Shown piece by piece: positions 44,706-53,668 of a stretch of DNA of 64,000 nucleotides; position 1 is the stretch's first letter; each line of letters opens with the position of its first letter. Both the position numbers and the translations under genes were made by a program. A model generated the notes under the pieces. It saw nothing but the letters and a program-made list of their open reading frames with translations. It ran no database searches and was not told the DNA's origin. Origin of the DNA: JBFLYC01 sp040756735 (GTDB taxonomy: Bacteria > Bacillota > DSM-16504 > Desulfitibacterales > Desulfitibacteraceae); assembly GCA_040756735.1 (NCBI GenBank), contig JBFLYC010000004.1, forward strand, positions 62,001 through 126,000, given 5' to 3'.

Positions 44706-45451
44706 TGATTGTTTTAAAATCGGACAGGGAACTTGGATATATGAGAGATGCCGGACAGGTAGTCGCAAAGGCGCATCAGGAGTTAGAAAAAGCCATTAGG
44801 CCTTATGTGACAACTTTGGAACTAGATCAAATTGCTGAGGACATTATTGTGAAAGCTGGAGCTGTTCCAGCCTTTAAAGGCTATCAAGGTTTTCCGGGGA
44901 GTATCTGTGTATCTGTTAATGAAGAGGTTGTTCATGGTATTCCTGGTTTAAAAAAACTAAGAAATGGTGATATTGTTAGTATTGATATTGGAGCTGTTAT
45001 TAACGGGTACCATGGTGATGCAGCCGCAACCTATCCTGTTGGTGTAATTGACGGGGAGATGCAGAGGCTTCTGCAAGTTACTGAAGAGTCCTTAAAAAAG
45101 GGCATTGAAAAGGCAGTTGCAAGCAACAGGGTTACTGATATATCCAATGCGATTCAAACTTTTGTGGAGAGCAATGGTTTCTCGGTTGTTCGAGATTATG
45201 TGGGTCATGGCATAGGCAAAGCTATGCATGAGGAACCGCAGGTCCCAAACTTCGGAAGGCCTGGGCGAGGGCCAAGATTACACTCTGGAGTCACTTTGGC
45301 TATTGAACCGATGGTCAACATGGGGACCCATGAAGTAGAAACCTTGGAGGATAATTGGACAGTGGTTACCAAAGATAGAAAACCTTCTGCGCATTTTGAA
45401 CATACAATTGCAGTCACTGAAGACGGGCCTGTGATCTTAACCAAAGTTTAG
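44705..45451 (+). CDS. map: Methionine aminopeptidase, type I
   Basis: 248 residues. Removes the initiator methionine. Metal ligands are visible in SIDIGAVINGYHGDAA (two Asp), YVGHGIG (His), AIEPM (Glu) and the final glutamate region. The start shares one base with the adk stop. Confidence 0.97.
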   Translation: MIVLKSDRELGYMRDAGQVVAKAHQELEKAIRPYVTTLELDQIAEDIIVKAGAVPAFKGYQGFPGSICVSVNEEVVHGIPGLKKLRNGDIVSIDIGAVINGYHGDAAATYPVGVIDGEMQRLLQVTEESLKKGIEKAVASNRVTDISNAIQTFVESNGFSVVRDYVGHGIGKAMHEEPQVPNFGRPGRGPRLHSGVTLAIEPMVNMGTHEVETLEDNWTVVTKDRKPSAHFEHTIAVTEDGPVILTKV

Positions 45452-45473
45452 ATGGTGGGCCGGAGGTGTTCAG

Positions 45474-45767
45474 ATGAATGAGGTAAAGGTAGGTCAAGTT
45501 GTTAAGTCTTTAGCGGGTAGGGACAAAGGATCTTATATGATTATTTTTGACGTCCTGGACAATAATTATGTATCTTTAGTTGACGGTAGTCAGCGAAGAA
45601 TGGAAAACCCAAAAAAGAAGAAGATCAAGCATTTGCAGCTGACCGGTAGGATTGCCGATGGTTTTGTAAAGGAGTTGCACTCAGGGAGAAGTCCTACTAA
45701 TGAAGAAGTGAGGAGAACTTTGGAGAAGCTGATTCCTTACCAGGAAAATAACTTGCCGCAAGAATAA
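45474..45767 (+). CDS. KOW-domain RNA-binding protein
   Basis: 97 residues with an N-terminal KOW motif (VGQVVKSLAGRDKGSYMIIF) resembling the L14e/L6e type, then a basic NPKKKKIKHL segment. Genes of this kind between map and infA occur in many Clostridia; the function has not been settled, ribosome binding being likely. RBS GGAGGTG. Confidence 0.9.
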   Translation: MNEVKVGQVVKSLAGRDKGSYMIIFDVLDNNYVSLVDGSQRRMENPKKKKIKHLQLTGRIADGFVKELHSGRSPTNEEVRRTLEKLIPYQENNLPQE

Positions 45768-45784
45768 GGGGGTAAGATAGGGTA

Positions 45785-46003
45785 ATGTCCAAACAGGATG
45801 CGATCGAAGTTGAGGGTACTGTAATGGAACCCCTGCCAAACGGAATGTTTAGAGTCGAACTTGACAATGGCCATAGAGTTCTGGCCCATGTATCTGGTAA
45901 AATCCGCATGAATTTCATCAGGATTTTGCCTGGTGACAAGGTTACTGTGGAGTTATCCCCTTACGACTTAACAAGGGGTAGAATTATATACCGATTTAAG
46001 TAA
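45785..46003 (+). CDS. infA: Translation initiation factor IF-1
   Basis: 72 residues, MSKQDAIEVEGTVMEPLPNG and the S1-like OB fold ending YDLTRGRIIYRFK. RBS AAGGGGGT. Confidence 0.98.
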   Translation: MSKQDAIEVEGTVMEPLPNGMFRVELDNGHRVLAHVSGKIRMNFIRILPGDKVTVELSPYDLTRGRIIYRFK

Positions 46004-46037
46004 GAAAAGAAGACTTCTAAGTATAGGAGGGGTTGCA

Positions 46038-46151
46038 GTGAAGGTTAAACCATCTGTAAAACCTATCTGTGAAAAGTGTAAGATTATTAAGCGAAAGGGT
46101 ATTGTAATGGTAATTTGTGAAAATCCAAAACACAAGCAGAAGCAAGGATAA
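46038..46151 (+). CDS. rpmJ: 50S ribosomal protein L36
   Basis: 37 residues from GTG: MKVKPSVKPICEKCKIIKRK followed by GIVMVICENPKHKQKQG. The CxxC...C...H zinc ligands are complete. RBS AGGAGGGG. It is too short for most ORF searches. Confidence 0.97.
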   Translation: MKVKPSVKPICEKCKIIKRKGIVMVICENPKHKQKQG

Positions 46152-46171
46152 CCTGGATTGGAGGTGTATTT

Positions 46172-46543
46172 ATGGCAAGGATCGCCGGTGTAGATTTGCC
46201 GCGTGATAAGAGGGTGGAAATAGCCCTAACCTATATTTACGGAATTGGCCGTAGTACTGCAAAGAAAATAATTACCGAAGTGGGGATAGATCCTCTTACT
46301 AGAGTTAAAGATTTAACTGAGGGCGAAGCCAATAAATTAAGAGAAGCAATAGAGAAGAAGTATCTGGTAGAGGGCGATTTAAGAAGGGAAGTATCCCTTA
46401 ATATCAAAAGGTTAATTGAAATTGGATCTTATCGAGGATTACGTCACCGCAGGGGTATGCCTGTCAGGGGCCAGAGGACTAAAACAAATGCCAGAACCCG
46501 CAAAGGTCCCAAAAAGACTGTTGGCGTAAAACGTAAAAAGTAG
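46172..46543 (+). CDS. rpsM: 30S ribosomal protein S13
   Basis: 123 residues: MARIAGVDLPRDKRVEIALT and the C-terminal RHRRGMPVRGQRTKTNARTR that reaches tRNA. RBS GGAGGTG. Confidence 0.98.
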   Translation: MARIAGVDLPRDKRVEIALTYIYGIGRSTAKKIITEVGIDPLTRVKDLTEGEANKLREAIEKKYLVEGDLRREVSLNIKRLIEIGSYRGLRHRRGMPVRGQRTKTNARTRKGPKKTVGVKRKK

Positions 46544-46559
46544 AAAGGGGGAAAACTAA

Positions 46560-46949
46560 TTGGCTAGAAGGACTACAAGGGCTAGAAGAAGAGACAGGAA
46601 GAACATCGAAAATGGTATAGCTCATATTAAATCCACCTTTAATAATACAGTTGTCACAATTACTGATAAAGCCGGAAATGCTATATCCTGGTCAAGCGCT
46701 GGGTCTGTGGGTTTTAAAGGGTCACGCAAAAGCACTCCCTTTGCCGCACAAATTGCCGCTGAAACAGCAGCCAAGGAAGCCATGGAGCATGGCTTGAAGG
46801 AAGTTGAGTGCGTTGTAAAAGGTCCGGGAGCCGGTAGAGAGGCAGCCATTAGGTCGTTGCAGGCAGCAGGTTTAGAAGTTAATGTTATTAAAGACGTTAC
46901 TCCTATTCCCCACAATGGCTGCAGGCCGCCTAAACGTAGAAGGGTATAG
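46560..46949 (+). CDS. rpsK: 30S ribosomal protein S11
   Basis: 129 residues from TTG, RBS AAAGGGGG. HIKSTFNNTVVTITD and the end NGCRPPKRRRV are typical. Platform protein next to S18/S6. Confidence 0.98.
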   Translation: MARRTTRARRRDRKNIENGIAHIKSTFNNTVVTITDKAGNAISWSSAGSVGFKGSRKSTPFAAQIAAETAAKEAMEHGLKEVECVVKGPGAGREAAIRSLQAAGLEVNVIKDVTPIPHNGCRPPKRRRV

Positions 46950-46966
46950 AGGAGGTGTAAATTAAG

Positions 46967-47593
46967 ATGGCAAGATATAAAGAATCAGTTTGCAGGCTCT
47001 GCCGCAGAGAAGGTATCAAGTTATTTTTAAAGGGTGATCGTTGTTATACAGACAAATGTGCAGTTGGTAGGAGAGCATATGCTCCTGGTCAGCATGGGCA
47101 GCGCAAGAAAAAAATCTCTGAATATGGCATACAGCTTCGCGAAAAGCAAAAAGCCCGGAGGTTCTATGGTATATTAGAAAGACAGTTCAGCAACTATTTT
47201 GTCAAGGCTGATCGCCAAAAAGGCATTACAGGTGAGAATTTACTCCGTTTATTAGAAAGACGCTTGGATAATGTAGTATATCGCTTGGGATTAGCAGGAT
47301 CAAGACCTGAAGCCAGACAGCTCGTACTTCATGGGCATTTTACGGTAAATGGTCAGAAGGTTAACATTCCATCCTTTCTGGTCAAGGTTGGGGATGAGAT
47401 TGCCGTGAAAGATAAGAGCAAAAACAGCGAGAAGTTCAAGGAAATCGCTGAGGCAGCAATGCATAAGACTCCTCCAGCCTGGTTAGAGACTGACAAGGAT
47501 AATTTAAGGGGCAGGGTTATAGCCATGCCTAACCGTGAGGATATTGACGTTCCATTAGAGGAGCACTTAATTGTTGAGCTATACTCCAGATAG
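46967..47593 (+). CDS. rpsD: 30S ribosomal protein S4, zinc form
   Basis: 208 residues. CRLC and CYTDKC in the first 40 residues form the zinc site of the C+ type S4. The S4 RNA-binding domain (RLDNVVYRLGLAGSRPEARQ) is intact. RBS GAGGAGGTG. Confidence 0.98.
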   Translation: MARYKESVCRLCRREGIKLFLKGDRCYTDKCAVGRRAYAPGQHGQRKKKISEYGIQLREKQKARRFYGILERQFSNYFVKADRQKGITGENLLRLLERRLDNVVYRLGLAGSRPEARQLVLHGHFTVNGQKVNIPSFLVKVGDEIAVKDKSKNSEKFKEIAEAAMHKTPPAWLETDKDNLRGRVIAMPNREDIDVPLEEHLIVELYSR

Positions 47594-47646
47594 GTTGTCA
47601 AACCAATCGGCTGTTGTGTCCAGGTCGTGAGAAGGAGGGTCAAATA

Positions 47647-48594
47647 TTGTTAGAAATTGAAAAACCAAAAATAGAAATTGTGGAGAAAAACGATGACAAT
47701 CGTTATGCAAAGTTTGTTTTGGAACCTCTTGAAAGGGGTTATGGGATTACTCTTGGTAATTCGCTGCGCAGGGTGCTGCTTTCTTCATTGCCGGGGGCAG
47801 CAGTGACTTCAATCAAAATTGAGGGAGTACTGCATGAGTTTTCTACTATACCCGGTGTAATAGAAGATACCACTGATATTATTTTAAACCTGAAAGGCTT
47901 GTGTGTTAAGCTGCATTCTGATGAACCCAAGACCGTTCGCATTGAAATGGAGGGCGAAGGTGTAGTCACTGCAGGTGATATCATTTGTGATGCAGATGTG
48001 CATATACTCAATCCGGAAATGCATATTGCAACTCTAGATAAAAACGGTAGGCTTTTCATGGAAATGGTGGTTGAAAAGGGCAGGGGCTATGTTCCTTCCG
48101 AGAGGAATAAGAGGGAAGAGCATATTATTGGTGTTATACCAGTAGATTCGCTTTTTTCACCAGTGACAAAAGCTAATTTTACAGTGGAACCGACCCGGGT
48201 AGGCCATAGGACTGATTACGATCAATTGACACTTGAAGTATGGACCGATGGAAGTATAGCGCCTGATGAGGCAGTCAGCTCAGCTGCCCGCATTTTAAGT
48301 GATCATCTCAAGTTGTTTATGGGATTAACAGAGGAAATAGCAGATGAAGTAACCATGGTAGAAAAAGAAGAAGAAAAGAAAGATAAGATTTTAGAGATGA
48401 CCATTGAAGAGTTGGATTTGTCTGTACGTTCGTACAACTGTCTGAAACGGGCTGGTATAAATACTGTTGAAGAACTTATCCAAAAGACCCAGGAAGACAT
48501 GATGAAGGTTAGGAATATGGGAAGAAAATCTCTTGAAGAAGTTAATAATAAGCTGAAAGAACTCAGCCTATGTTTAAGAAAATCAGAAGACTAA
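47647..48594 (+). CDS. rpoA: DNA-directed RNA polymerase alpha subunit
   Basis: 315 residues from TTG 47647 (LLEIEKPKIEIVEKNDD). AAGGAGG (47632-47638) is 8 bases upstream; an open frame from 47614 has no family support. The N-terminal domain for assembly (YGITLGNSLRRVLLSSLPG) and the C-terminal domain for UP-element contact (ELDLSVRSYNCLKRAGINTV) are joined by an acidic EKEEEKKDK linker. Confidence 0.98.
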   Translation: MLEIEKPKIEIVEKNDDNRYAKFVLEPLERGYGITLGNSLRRVLLSSLPGAAVTSIKIEGVLHEFSTIPGVIEDTTDIILNLKGLCVKLHSDEPKTVRIEMEGEGVVTAGDIICDADVHILNPEMHIATLDKNGRLFMEMVVEKGRGYVPSERNKREEHIIGVIPVDSLFSPVTKANFTVEPTRVGHRTDYDQLTLEVWTDGSIAPDEAVSSAARILSDHLKLFMGLTEEIADEVTMVEKEEEKKDKILEMTIEELDLSVRSYNCLKRAGINTVEELIQKTQEDMMKVRNMGRKSLEEVNNKLKELSLCLRKSED

Positions 48595-48615
48595 TCGGTA
48601 AAGGAGGGGTGTATC

Positions 48616-48954
48616 ATGGCCAGTGGTAAACTGGGGATGACCGCCGAACACAGAAAAGCGGTTATGCGCAACATTGTTACATCTTTACTAAGGGAAGAAA
48701 AGATTCAAACCACTGAACCCAGAGCTAAGCTGCTTGTTAGAGAAGCGGAAAAAATGATAACTCTGGGCAAAAGGGGCGACCTTCATGCAAGGCGTCAAGC
48801 TCTTGCCTTTATAACTGATGAAGATGTCGTCACCAAATTATTTACCGAAATAGCAGAAAAATATAAGGACCGGCAGGGTGGGTATACCCGAATCATCAAA
48901 GCTGGATACAGGCGCGGTGATGCAGCTCCTATGGTTGTAGTGGAATTAGTATAA
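48616..48954 (+). CDS. rplQ: 50S ribosomal protein L17
   Basis: 112 residues. GKLGMTAEHRKAVMRNIVTS and GYTRIIKAGYRRGDAAPMVVVEL are standard. RBS AAAGGAGGGG. Last gene of the alpha operon, followed by a terminator. Confidence 0.98.
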   Translation: MASGKLGMTAEHRKAVMRNIVTSLLREEKIQTTEPRAKLLVREAEKMITLGKRGDLHARRQALAFITDEDVVTKLFTEIAEKYKDRQGGYTRIIKAGYRRGDAAPMVVVELV

Positions 48955-48975
48955 GATTCATAGTATTCATCACAA

Positions 48976-48998
48976 AGTCGGTTTCTGACCGGCTTTTT
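48976..48998 (+). terminator. Terminator after rplQ
   Basis: AGTCGGT (48976-48982) pairs with ACCGGCT (48988-48994, one G-U), loop TTCTG, then five T. Confidence 0.85.
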
Positions 48999-49003
48999 AG
49001 TTA

Positions 49004-49735
49004 ATGTCAGGGGACACACCTCCCTTGTCTCGTAAACTCTTGGTTTGGAGGAATGTCCCCAACGTATGTCAGGGGACACACCTCCCTTGTCTCGCAGGGT
49101 GTCAAGGGGGGTGTCAAGGGGGTGTCAAGGGGACGGTTCTCGGGTGTCAAGGGGACGGTTCTCTGTCAGGGGGGGTGTCAAGGGGACGGTTCTCGGGTGT
49201 CAAGGGGACGGTTCTCTGTCACATTCTCTGCAGGGTGTCAAGGGTAGGGTGTCAAGGGGACGGTTCTCTGTCACATTCTCTGAAGGGGGGGGTGTCAAGG
49301 GGACGGTTCTCTGTCACACACCTCCCTTGTCTCGCAGGGGTGTCAAGGGGACGGTTCTCTGTCACATTCTCTGAAGGGGGGGGGGTGTCAAGGGGACGGT
49401 TCTCTGTCACATTCTCTGCAGTCAGGTGTCAAGGGGACGGTTCTCTGTCACATTCTCTGCAGTGTCAAGGGGACGGTTCTCTGTCACATTCTCTGCAGTC
49501 AGGTGTCAAGGGGACGGTTCTCTGTCACATTCTCTGTCACATTGTTAGCCAGATGAAGGAAAGGGGACACACCAAACAAGGAAAGGGGACACACCTCTTC
49601 CAGAGGAATGTCCCCAACGTATAGAGGAATGTCCCCAACGTATAGAGGAATGTCCCCAACGTATAGAGGAATGTCCCCACGTATGCGTAAACTCTTGGTT
49701 TGAAGAAATGTCTCTAACAGGGGTACAACGTAGGT
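49004..49735. repeat. Composite array of GGGGACA / GGGGACGG short repeats
   Basis: The 788-base gap between rplQ and ecfA1 is almost pure repeat. Part one has GGGGACACACCTCCCTTGTC and GGAATGTCCCCAACGTA, which share the inverted core GGGGACA/TGTCCCC. Part two (about 49120-49540) has eleven copies of AAGGGGACGGTTCT, mostly as units of about 32-45 bp that also contain GGTGTC before and TGTCACATTCTCTG after. Part three (about 49600-49680) has four near-tandem 21-bp units ATAGAGGAATGTCCCCAACG. TAAACTCTTGGTTTG occurs at both ends (49033, 49687). An open frame through the array is an artefact of the repeat. Confidence 0.92.
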
Positions 49736-49742
49736 GATATAG

Positions 49743-50573
49743 GTGATTAGGCTTGATAAAGTTGCTTTTGCTTATTCGGCAAAGTCCAACCATAAATTTG
49801 CTATCGACAACATCAGCTTGGAAATAAGGCCCGGCGAAAATATAGCTATCATCGGCCCAAATGGTTCAGGGAAATCTACCTTGGCCAAACTTTTAAATGC
49901 CCTTTTGCGTCCTTTATCCGGAAAGATTACCATAGATGGTATGGATACCAGGGATGATAACTGTAAATGGGAAATCAGAAGGTTGGTAGGCATGGTTTTC
50001 CAGAACCCGGAAAACCAGCTCCTGGCATCCTCCGCTGAAGAAGAGGTGGCCTTTGGGCCGGAGAATTTAGGTATACCCAGTGAAAAAATTCACCAGCTGG
50101 TTGAGGAATCCTTAAACAAAGTAGGTCTGGGGGGTTTTAGGACAGCTGAACCCCATAAGCTCTCCGGAGGCCAAAAACAGAGGCTTGCAGTTGCAGCGGT
50201 TTTGGCCATGAAGCCCAAATATCTTGTGCTGGATGAAGCAACCAGCATGCTTGATATCCATGGTAAACAGGAGATCTTAAAGACAGTACAGGAACTTCAT
50301 AAGCTCTACCGGATAACTGTGGTTAACATAACGCATGATATGGCTGAAGCTGCCCTTGCTGAGCGCATTGTCGTCCTTATGGATGGTCGGGTATTCCTTG
50401 AAGGTTCACCTCACAAGGTGTTTGCAGAATATGATGTTCTGCACCAGGCCGGTTTAGAGGTTCCTGGTACTGCAAAACTGGCTCAGAGGCTGCATCAAGC
50501 TGGAATACCTATCCCCAAGGGCATTATTAACAGGGAGAAACTGGTGGATGAATTATGCTCCTTAACTTTATAA
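49743..50573 (+). CDS. ecfA1: ECF transporter ATPase A1
   Basis: 276 residues from GTG. Energy-coupling ATPase for vitamin/metal uptake by ECF transporters. Walker A GPNGSGKST, signature LSGGQKQR, Walker B YLVLDEATS, H-loop NITHDM. Normally follows rplQ directly; here the repeat array separates them, so it may need its own promoter. It overlaps ecfA2 by 19 bases. Confidence 0.95.
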   Translation: MIRLDKVAFAYSAKSNHKFAIDNISLEIRPGENIAIIGPNGSGKSTLAKLLNALLRPLSGKITIDGMDTRDDNCKWEIRRLVGMVFQNPENQLLASSAEEEVAFGPENLGIPSEKIHQLVEESLNKVGLGGFRTAEPHKLSGGQKQRLAVAAVLAMKPKYLVLDEATSMLDIHGKQEILKTVQELHKLYRITVVNITHDMAEAALAERIVVLMDGRVFLEGSPHKVFAEYDVLHQAGLEVPGTAKLAQRLHQAGIPIPKGIINREKLVDELCSLTL

Positions 50574-51415
50574 ACGTAAGTTTTGCATATGAACGGGGAA
50601 AGAAAAAAACCTTCAGGGCACTGGATTCTATAGATTTAACAGTAAATTCAGGAGAATTTATTTGTATTACAGGGCCCACCGGGTCAGGCAAGTCTACCCT
50701 GGTGCAGCACATGAACGGTCTGTTAAAGCCAAATGAAGGTACGGTACTTTTCAAGGGCAAGGAGATTAGCTACCGGGGAGATGATTTGCAAAAGCTGCGC
50801 AAGTCTGTTGGCTTGGTCTTTCAATTCCCAGAAGATCAACTTTTTGAAGAAACCATTGCCAAGGATATTGCCTTTGGCCCGAGGAAGTTGGGTATGCCCA
50901 AGGGATTAATAGAAGAGAGGGTCAAAGAAATAATGCATCTTGTAGGACTTCCCTATGAGGACTTTAAGGACCATTCGCCAATGAAAATCAGCGGCGGTCA
51001 AAAGAGAAGGGCTGCTATAGCAGGTGTCTTGATAACTGACCCGGAAATCTTAATTCTAGATGAACCTACAGCAGGTTTAGACCCTAAAGGGAAAAAGGAG
51101 ATAATGACCATTGCCCGTATGGTGCAGCAAAAAGGTTCCACTGTAATCATGATAACCCATGATTTGGAGCTTATTGCAGAATATGCAAGCAGGGTTGTGG
51201 TAATGGATAAGGGCAGGATTGTAGGCGATGCTAAAGCGGAGGCAATTTTAACCAATGAGGAGATGCTTACGAAGATAAAAATGTTGGCCCCCGAGCCCTT
51301 TCAAATCGCACGGGACCTACGGCGCAGGGGATGGAACCTCCAGGAAAAAATCTACGATTGGGATAGTCTCGCAGAGGATATCATCAAGGTGTGGAATGCT
51401 CAAAGAAGGAAGTAG
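50555..51415 (+). CDS. ecfA2: ECF transporter ATPase A2
   Basis: 286 residues with Walker A GPTGSGKST, signature ISGGQKRR, Walker B ILILDEPTAGLDP and MITHDLELIAEYASRV. Forms a heterodimer with EcfA1. No substrate-binding S component is encoded nearby, so this is the shared module serving distant S proteins. Confidence 0.95.
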   Translation: MLLNFINVSFAYERGKKKTFRALDSIDLTVNSGEFICITGPTGSGKSTLVQHMNGLLKPNEGTVLFKGKEISYRGDDLQKLRKSVGLVFQFPEDQLFEETIAKDIAFGPRKLGMPKGLIEERVKEIMHLVGLPYEDFKDHSPMKISGGQKRRAAIAGVLITDPEILILDEPTAGLDPKGKKEIMTIARMVQQKGSTVIMITHDLELIAEYASRVVVMDKGRIVGDAKAEAILTNEEMLTKIKMLAPEPFQIARDLRRRGWNLQEKIYDWDSLAEDIIKVWNAQRRK

Positions 51416-51420
51416 TTATT

Positions 51421-52212
51421 ATGCTTAAGGGTATTTCAATAGGAAATTATTTGCCGGGAGATTCTTTGGTGCACAGATTAGATCCCCGGGTTAAGATTAC
51501 AGCTGCACTATTTATGATTGCATCTTTGTTTATAATGAATAATTACTTGGGCTTGCTTGCGGTGACATTGTTTTTTGGCGGAGCCTTACAGTTTTCCAAC
51601 ATGGGGCTGTCTTATGTATTTAAAGGGCTGAAGCCTGTCTTTATTGTCATAATCATAACCTTTATAATTCATTTATTTTTTACTCCGGGAGATGTTCTAT
51701 ATAATGTTGGGCCTCTTACCATTACAAGGGAAGGTCTTAATCGCGCAATATTTATGTCTTACAGGCTGCTCTTACTTATTGGAGTTTCGGTTATCTTAAC
51801 AGGAACAACGTCCCCGGTGAGACTGACAAAGGGATTAGAGAGTCTTTTTTATCCTTTAAAGAAGCTGAGGGTTCCTACTTCTGAGTTGGCTTTAATGGTT
51901 AGTATAGCGCTGCGCTTTATACCAACCTTTGCCATGGAAACTGAACGAATTATGAAGGCCCAGGCTTCCAGGGGCGTTAATTTTCATGCCGGTAAGTTTA
52001 CAGAAAGAGTAGAAAACATGCTGCCCATTTTGGTTCCTTTGTTTATCAGTTCTTTTAAACGAGCTGAGGACCTGGCAATAGCCATGGAAGCCAGGTGCTA
52101 CAGGGGAGGAGAAGGAAGGACAAGTCTATATCCCTTTTTCCTTGCTGTGAGGGATTACATGGCTTTGATTGTAATATTCTTATATCTTGGGGTAATGATT
52201 GCCCTGAGTTAA
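51421..52212 (+). CDS. ecfT: ECF transporter transmembrane protein EcfT
   Basis: 263 residues from ATG 51421 (MLKGISIGNYLPGDSLVHRL); GAAGGAAG upstream. The 30-base longer reading lies in ecfA2. Several membrane helices and the coupling motif AMEARCYRGG are seen. Couples ATPases to S components. Confidence 0.94.
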   Translation: MLKGISIGNYLPGDSLVHRLDPRVKITAALFMIASLFIMNNYLGLLAVTLFFGGALQFSNMGLSYVFKGLKPVFIVIIITFIIHLFFTPGDVLYNVGPLTITREGLNRAIFMSYRLLLLIGVSVILTGTTSPVRLTKGLESLFYPLKKLRVPTSELALMVSIALRFIPTFAMETERIMKAQASRGVNFHAGKFTERVENMLPILVPLFISSFKRAEDLAIAMEARCYRGGEGRTSLYPFFLAVRDYMALIVIFLYLGVMIALS

Positions 52213-52215
52213 GTC

Positions 52216-52250
52216 GGAATTCAGAATTCAGAATTCAGAAGTCAGAATTA
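52216..52250. repeat. Five tandem 7-mers of the AGAATTC type
   Basis: GGAATTC AGAATTC and one more AGAATTC, then AGAAGTC and AGAATTA, directly between ecfT and truA. It is the cleanest example of the dispersed 7-bp-period family. Confidence 0.85.
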
Positions 52251-52315
52251 TTTACTGTGTAGTTTTGTAGGTCATGAGTGATGATATGCCCTATAAGTGT
52301 ATATGGGGGGATTAG

Positions 52316-53116
52316 ATGAAAACAGTAAAGCTTACCCTTGGCTACCTGGGGGAAAGGTATAGCGGCTGGCAGCTCCAATCTAAGCAACCCCATGTGAAAA
52401 CTGTCCAGGGTGAAGTTCAAAACGCCTTAAGGATACTTACAGGAGAGGATATTAAGATCACAGCAGCCGGCAGGACGGATGCTGGAGTTCATGCCTTGGG
52501 ACAGGTGATAGGTTTTGCAACTAACAGTTCTATTCCCTATGAAAAGTTTCCTGCTGCTTTAAATGGGCTTCTGCCTGAGGATATAGTAGTTCATAGAGGA
52601 GAACCAGCTCCAACGGGTTTTCATGCCAGGAAGCATGCACTGGGCAAATGGTACAGGTACAGCATGTATTTGCATAGTTTCCCACATGTTTTCTATAATA
52701 AAGTCAGTTTGTGGATACCTTATAAGTTAAACATTGATGCAATGAAGACCTGCGCTAAGATATTAGAAGGAACCCATGATTTTTCGTCTTTTTGTGCCGC
52801 TAGGAGCTCAGTGCAGGATTTTGTCAGAACAGTAAAGGCATGCCGAGTTAGTACCAAGGGAAAATTTCTCTTCATAGATATTTATGCCGATGGATTTTTA
52901 TATAATATGGTTAGAATAATAGCGGGAACTTTACTGGAAATAGGAAGAGGTTCAATGGAGCCGGCACATTTCAAGGAAGTTTTACAGGGCAAAGACCGTG
53001 GGTTGGCAGGCCCCACTGCCCAGGCAAAGGGATTATGTTTGATTAGAGTGGATTATGAAGAAGAAAAGTTATTCTGTAAGGCAACTCATCTTGACATGCC
53101 TCTACTATTTTATTAA
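52316..53116 (+). CDS. truA: tRNA pseudouridine(38-40) synthase TruA
   Basis: 266 residues. Catalytic aspartate in AAGRTDAGVHALGQV. FLYNMVRIIAGTLLEIGRG is the second family mark. RBS GGGGGGAT. Its place before rplM-rpsI is conserved in Firmicutes. Confidence 0.95.
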   Translation: MKTVKLTLGYLGERYSGWQLQSKQPHVKTVQGEVQNALRILTGEDIKITAAGRTDAGVHALGQVIGFATNSSIPYEKFPAALNGLLPEDIVVHRGEPAPTGFHARKHALGKWYRYSMYLHSFPHVFYNKVSLWIPYKLNIDAMKTCAKILEGTHDFSSFCAARSSVQDFVRTVKACRVSTKGKFLFIDIYADGFLYNMVRIIAGTLLEIGRGSMEPAHFKEVLQGKDRGLAGPTAQAKGLCLIRVDYEEEKLFCKATHLDMPLLFY

Positions 53117-53225
53117 AATATCATGGGTAAGAGTTTATTCAGGTTTTCAGCCCCGTTAACCTGGTGACTATAGAAGTATTGAAAATGCGAATATTATTAG
53201 ACCGAAAAGGCTAAGGAGGGACATT

Positions 53226-53654
53226 ATGAGCACTTTTATGGCTAAGCCTCATGAAGTAACCAGAAAGTGGTACCTTATTGATGCAGAAGGTAAAACTTTA
53301 GGTAGGCTGGCTACTGAGATAGCAAGGTTGCTTAGGGGTAAACATAAACCAACTTTTACGCCCCATGTAGATGTTGGAGATCATGTTATTATAATTAATG
53401 CAGAAAAGATTCACCTGACAGGCAATAAACTTTCACAGAAAAAATATTACAGGCACTCAGGGTATCCCGGCGGCCTCAAGGTAATGGATTACCAGACATT
53501 TATAGATAAGCAGCCTGATAAGGTAATTCTCAAGGCCGTTAAAGGAATGCTGCCGCATAACAAGCTTGGCAGAAAGATGCTTACCAAGCTAAGAGTTTAT
53601 AGGGGCAGCGAACATCCACACCAGGCTCAACAGCCGGAAGTCTATGAGGCGTAG
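53226..53654 (+). CDS. rplM: 50S ribosomal protein L13
   Basis: 142 residues, MSTFMAKPHEVTRKWYLIDA. The second methionine at 53238 is less well spaced from AAGGAGGG. GMLPHNKLGRKMLTKLRVY is diagnostic. The leader 53117-53225 has a small AGGTT/AACCT hairpin near 53141 but no leader motif I can name. Confidence 0.97.
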   Translation: MSTFMAKPHEVTRKWYLIDAEGKTLGRLATEIARLLRGKHKPTFTPHVDVGDHVIIINAEKIHLTGNKLSQKKYYRHSGYPGGLKVMDYQTFIDKQPDKVILKAVKGMLPHNKLGRKMLTKLRVYRGSEHPHQAQQPEVYEA

Positions 53655-53668
53655 AAAGGGGGATTAAC

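Noticed and set aside
49004..49624. 206-codon plus-strand frame rich in VSRGRFSV repeats, and overlapping frames
   Set aside because: The peptide is read from the GGGGACGGTTCT array; units of varying length and the lack of an RBS make a real protein unlikely.
49004..49735. Possible CRISPR array
   Set aside because: Repeats are often joined without unique spacers of constant length, units vary in length, and no cas gene is near.
49545..49793. Minus-strand frame with repeated WGHSSIR peptide
   Set aside because: It is the translation of the 21-bp GGAATGTCCCC tandem units on the other strand.
53117..53225. L13 leader regulatory RNA before rplM
   Set aside because: Only a short hairpin is visible and I could not fit the known leader pattern by eye.
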